The notes beneath the pieces were generated by a model, which was given only the letters and a program-made list of their open reading frames with translations, was not told where the DNA came from and searched no databases. The translations under genes were made by a program, and so were the position numbers. A stretch of DNA of 64,000 nt from NCBI GenBank assembly GCA_022846095.1, contig AP025583.1:1-64000 (forward strand). The letters are read 5' to 3'. This stretch comes from Oscillospiraceae bacterium. Lineage in GTDB: Bacteria > Bacillota > Clostridia > Oscillospirales > Oscillospiraceae. This document shows, piece after piece, positions 62,400 to 64,000 of this stretch (positions are counted from its first letter, which is position 1; each line of letters starts with the position of its first letter).

Positions 62400-62745
62400 T
62401 ACGAGTGCCAGGCAGACGACCGGAGCACGGCTGTACGGGTAGCTTTTCATGCACTTCTTTAATCGCAAATCGCAACCATTTTTAGTCTGGGCGGGTCATG
62501 TGCCGCAGGGTCCAGGTGTCCGGGGGACACCTGGATGATTTCGGGCGAAGCCACCTTAAACCAGGCAGCCCTATTCGCCTCAAGTACCAGACCGAACCGA
62601 GCCCTGAGCGCTTTCAGGTTTTGCAGGTTACCTAAACCCCACCGCCGCGGGGCCCATGGGTCCAGGGCCCGCAGGCCCTGGTTGTTTCTTCCCGGGGTTC
62701 TTTGCAAGCAAAGAATCCCGCCGCCGGAGGCCGGGCCTCCTCGCA
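62400..62745. repeat. Long dispersed repeat, copy 2
   Basis: Second copy of the element at 4900-5131, with the CAGGTGTCCGGGGGACACCTG hairpin (62513-62533), the GGGGTTCTTTG...CAAAGAATCCC hairpin (62694-62720) and GCCGGAGGCCGGGCCTCCT at the end, plus an inner 95-base segment not in copy 1. It then runs into a CTCGCAATGAC half repeat (62738). No gene is visible in 62382-62779. Confidence 0.8.
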
Positions 62746-62779
62746 ATGACTGGACGTTTCGCCTGTGCCAGAACCTCCC

Positions 62780-63481
62780 CTATGAGGGGAAAAAGGGACA
62801 GCGCGCCCGCAGGCACTCCCGGTTGCGCGCGGAGTGGGGGCAACGTATGCGCCCGGGCAGCTCCATATGCACGCCCAGGTGCTCCGCGCAGAAGCCCGCC
62901 GCGGTCCGGATCGCCAGGAAGGAGTCCCGCTTGCAGCAGCGGGGGCCGCCCACCGCGCCGATGGCCTCCAGGCAGGCGGCCGTCATGCGGTTGGACAGGC
63001 CCCAGGCCTCCCCCGCCAGAGGGGTGGAGCCTGTGGCCAGGGCGGCGAACATCCCCGCGCTGACCGCCGCCCCGCAGCAGCCCCACAGCCCGCAGATCCC
63101 GCCGGGCACGGCGCGGCTGCGCCGCTCCAGCTCGTCCAGGGCGGGCTCCAGCTCCACCGCCCCGCCGCTGTTGGCGTACGCCGCCAGCAGAGCCGACCCC
63201 ACCAGGGCGTGGTGCTCCGGGCCGTGCATGTGGATGCTGGGCAGGGCCATGATGGCCTGGGCGATCTCTATGGGGTTTTTGGAGGGGGTGCGGGCGCAGT
63301 ACAGGCGGATGGCCACCCGCCCCGCCGCGCCGTGGCAGTCGTCGCAGATATAGTGGCCGTGTTCGCAGGCCGCGTTGGAGAGAAAGCGCTTCCCGCAGTT
63401 CGAGCAGGCCATCTCCACGGCCTGCTCCCGGTAGACCAGGGGCGCGCCGCAGACCAGGCAGGCGGGGATGCTGTTTTCCAT
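62780..63481 (-). CDS. DUF5714 zinc-ribbon protein
   Basis: A 233-residue protein. The N-terminus has a zinc ribbon with paired cysteines (CLVCGAPL, CSNCGKRF, then CEHGHYICDDCHG), and the rest (KNPIEIAQAIMALPSIHMHG, LWGCCGAAVSAGMF) fits DUF5714, a family often linked to methanogen-marker-like or metal-enzyme functions; the role is unknown. The start is ATG 63481 after GAGGTG. The frame ends FFPS-TAG inside a CCCCTCATAGGGG repeat, which supplies the stop. Confidence 0.82.
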   Translation of the reverse strand: MENSIPACLVCGAPLVYREQAVEMACSNCGKRFLSNAACEHGHYICDDCHGAAGRVAIRLYCARTPSKNPIEIAQAIMALPSIHMHGPEHHALVGSALLAAYANSGGAVELEPALDELERRSRAVPGGICGLWGCCGAAVSAGMFAALATGSTPLAGEAWGLSNRMTAACLEAIGAVGGPRCCKRDSFLAIRTAAGFCAEHLGVHMELPGRIRCPHSARNRECLRARCPFFPS

Positions 63482-63493
63482 ACAATCACCTCG

Positions 63494-63535
63494 GGGAGAA
63501 TTGATAATTGATAATTGATAATGGACAATCAGGGG
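63494..63535. repeat. AT-rich direct repeats
   Basis: TTGATAA occurs three times in a row (TTGATAATTGATAATTGATA) followed by ATGGACAATC, an AT-rich patch between two GC-rich genes, related to the element at 7.4 kb. Confidence 0.55.
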
Positions 63536-63537
63536 CG

Positions 63538-64000
63538 CTATGCGCGGAGGAAGCCCTTGCCGAAAATCTCGCTGGAGTTGGTGATGATCATAAAGGCGTG
63601 GGGGTCGTACTGCTTCAGGTGGCGGCGCAGCAGCACCGCCTGGGCCCGGGTGAGCACCGTCAGCACCACCTGGTGCCCCTGCTTGGTATAGGCCCCCATG
63701 CCGTCCCAGATGGTGGCGCCGCGGTTTAGCTCGTCGGTGATGAAGGCGCTGGCGATCTGGGGGTGGGAGGTGATGATGATGAAGGCCTTGCGGCGGTTGA
63801 GGGACTCGATGACGTTGTCCACCAGCACCGACTTGAGCACCAGGCCCAGCAGGGAGCACAGCCCCGCCGTGATGTCAAAGACGAAGAGGGCCGCCGCCGC
63901 GATCAGCACGTCCGAGCACAGCAGCGCCCGGCCCACGTCCAGGCCGGAGAACTTTTTCAATATCATGGCCGCGATGTCCGTGCCGCCGGTGGAGGCGTTG
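63538..64000 (-). CDS. YitT-family membrane protein (5' part outside window)
   Basis: The frame stays open to the end of the window. What is visible contains the STGGTDIAAMILKKFSGLDV stretch, further spans, and a C-terminal DUF2179 cytoplasmic domain (AFIIITSHPQIASAFITDEL, GATIWDGMGAYTK). YitT proteins are membrane proteins of unknown transport role. The first part of the gene lies beyond 64000, so the protein is incomplete here. Confidence 0.88.
   Translation of the reverse strand, partial: NASTGGTDIAAMILKKFSGLDVGRALLCSDVLIAAAALFVFDITAGLCSLLGLVLKSVLVDNVIESLNRRKAFIIITSHPQIASAFITDELNRGATIWDGMGAYTKQGHQVVLTVLTRAQAVLLRRHLKQYDPHAFMIITNSSEIFGKGFLRA

Overview
This GC-rich window starts at a chromosomal replication origin and looks like part of an endospore-forming, low-motility-type Firmicute of class Clostridia. 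The GC-rich bias plus the gene set (gpr, ricT, darA, noc, remB, T-box leaders on glyS and hisS) suggests an Oscillospiraceae-like gut bacterium (Flavonifractor/Lawsonibacter-type); that placement is inference, not a measurement.

Layout. 1-10.5 kb is the classical origin block on the + strand: dnaA, a DnaA-box-rich oriC, dnaN, the S4-domain gene rlbA, recF, two small membrane proteins, remB, gyrB, gyrA and rnhA. 10.6-20.4 kb runs on the - strand: an HTH/membrane-protein pair, a MerR-regulated ABC-2 transporter, the ricT-holB-darA group with a PLP decarboxylase and lepA, and an XRE regulator. 20.5-28 kb is mixed: pta, a small XRE regulator, an MFS exporter behind a leader peptide and an attenuator, an M23 endopeptidase, a BrkB-like membrane protein, rpsT and the germination protease gpr. 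28.1-29.5 kb is accessory: an RHH/unknown gene pair followed by two tandem copies of what looks like a type I toxin-antitoxin locus. 30-40 kb holds glyS, aspS and hisS (glyS and hisS with T-boxes), an HD hydrolase, mgsA and minD. 40-50 kb carries rsmG, mscL, two tandem SLH/WG-repeat proteins, serS, and the chromosome-segregation set noc-parS-parA-parB with three parS sites. 50-64 kb is mainly envelope and transport: a Gfo/Idh/MocA oxidoreductase, an ECF sigma/anti-sigma pair, a large lipoprotein, TetR plus a split ABC exporter with a 1331-residue FtsX-type permease, DUF2871 and DUF5714 proteins, and the 3' end of a YitT-family gene.

The intergenic space is rich in dispersed palindromic repeats. 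At least five families recur: CGATTCGTGAATCG/CCGATGTGGGCATCGG hairpins followed by CCCTACGGG; a CATTGCGAG...GGCAATCCG family; a CTCCCCTATGAGGGG palindrome; a roughly 150-nt multi-helix element present four times with compensatory changes; and a longer element shared by 4.9 kb and 62.4 kb. Several genes end inside these repeats and take their stop codon from them. The most novel-looking items are the tandem type I toxin-antitoxin-like modules (28.8-29.45 kb), the four-copy structured element, and the leader-peptide attenuator in front of the MFS exporter.
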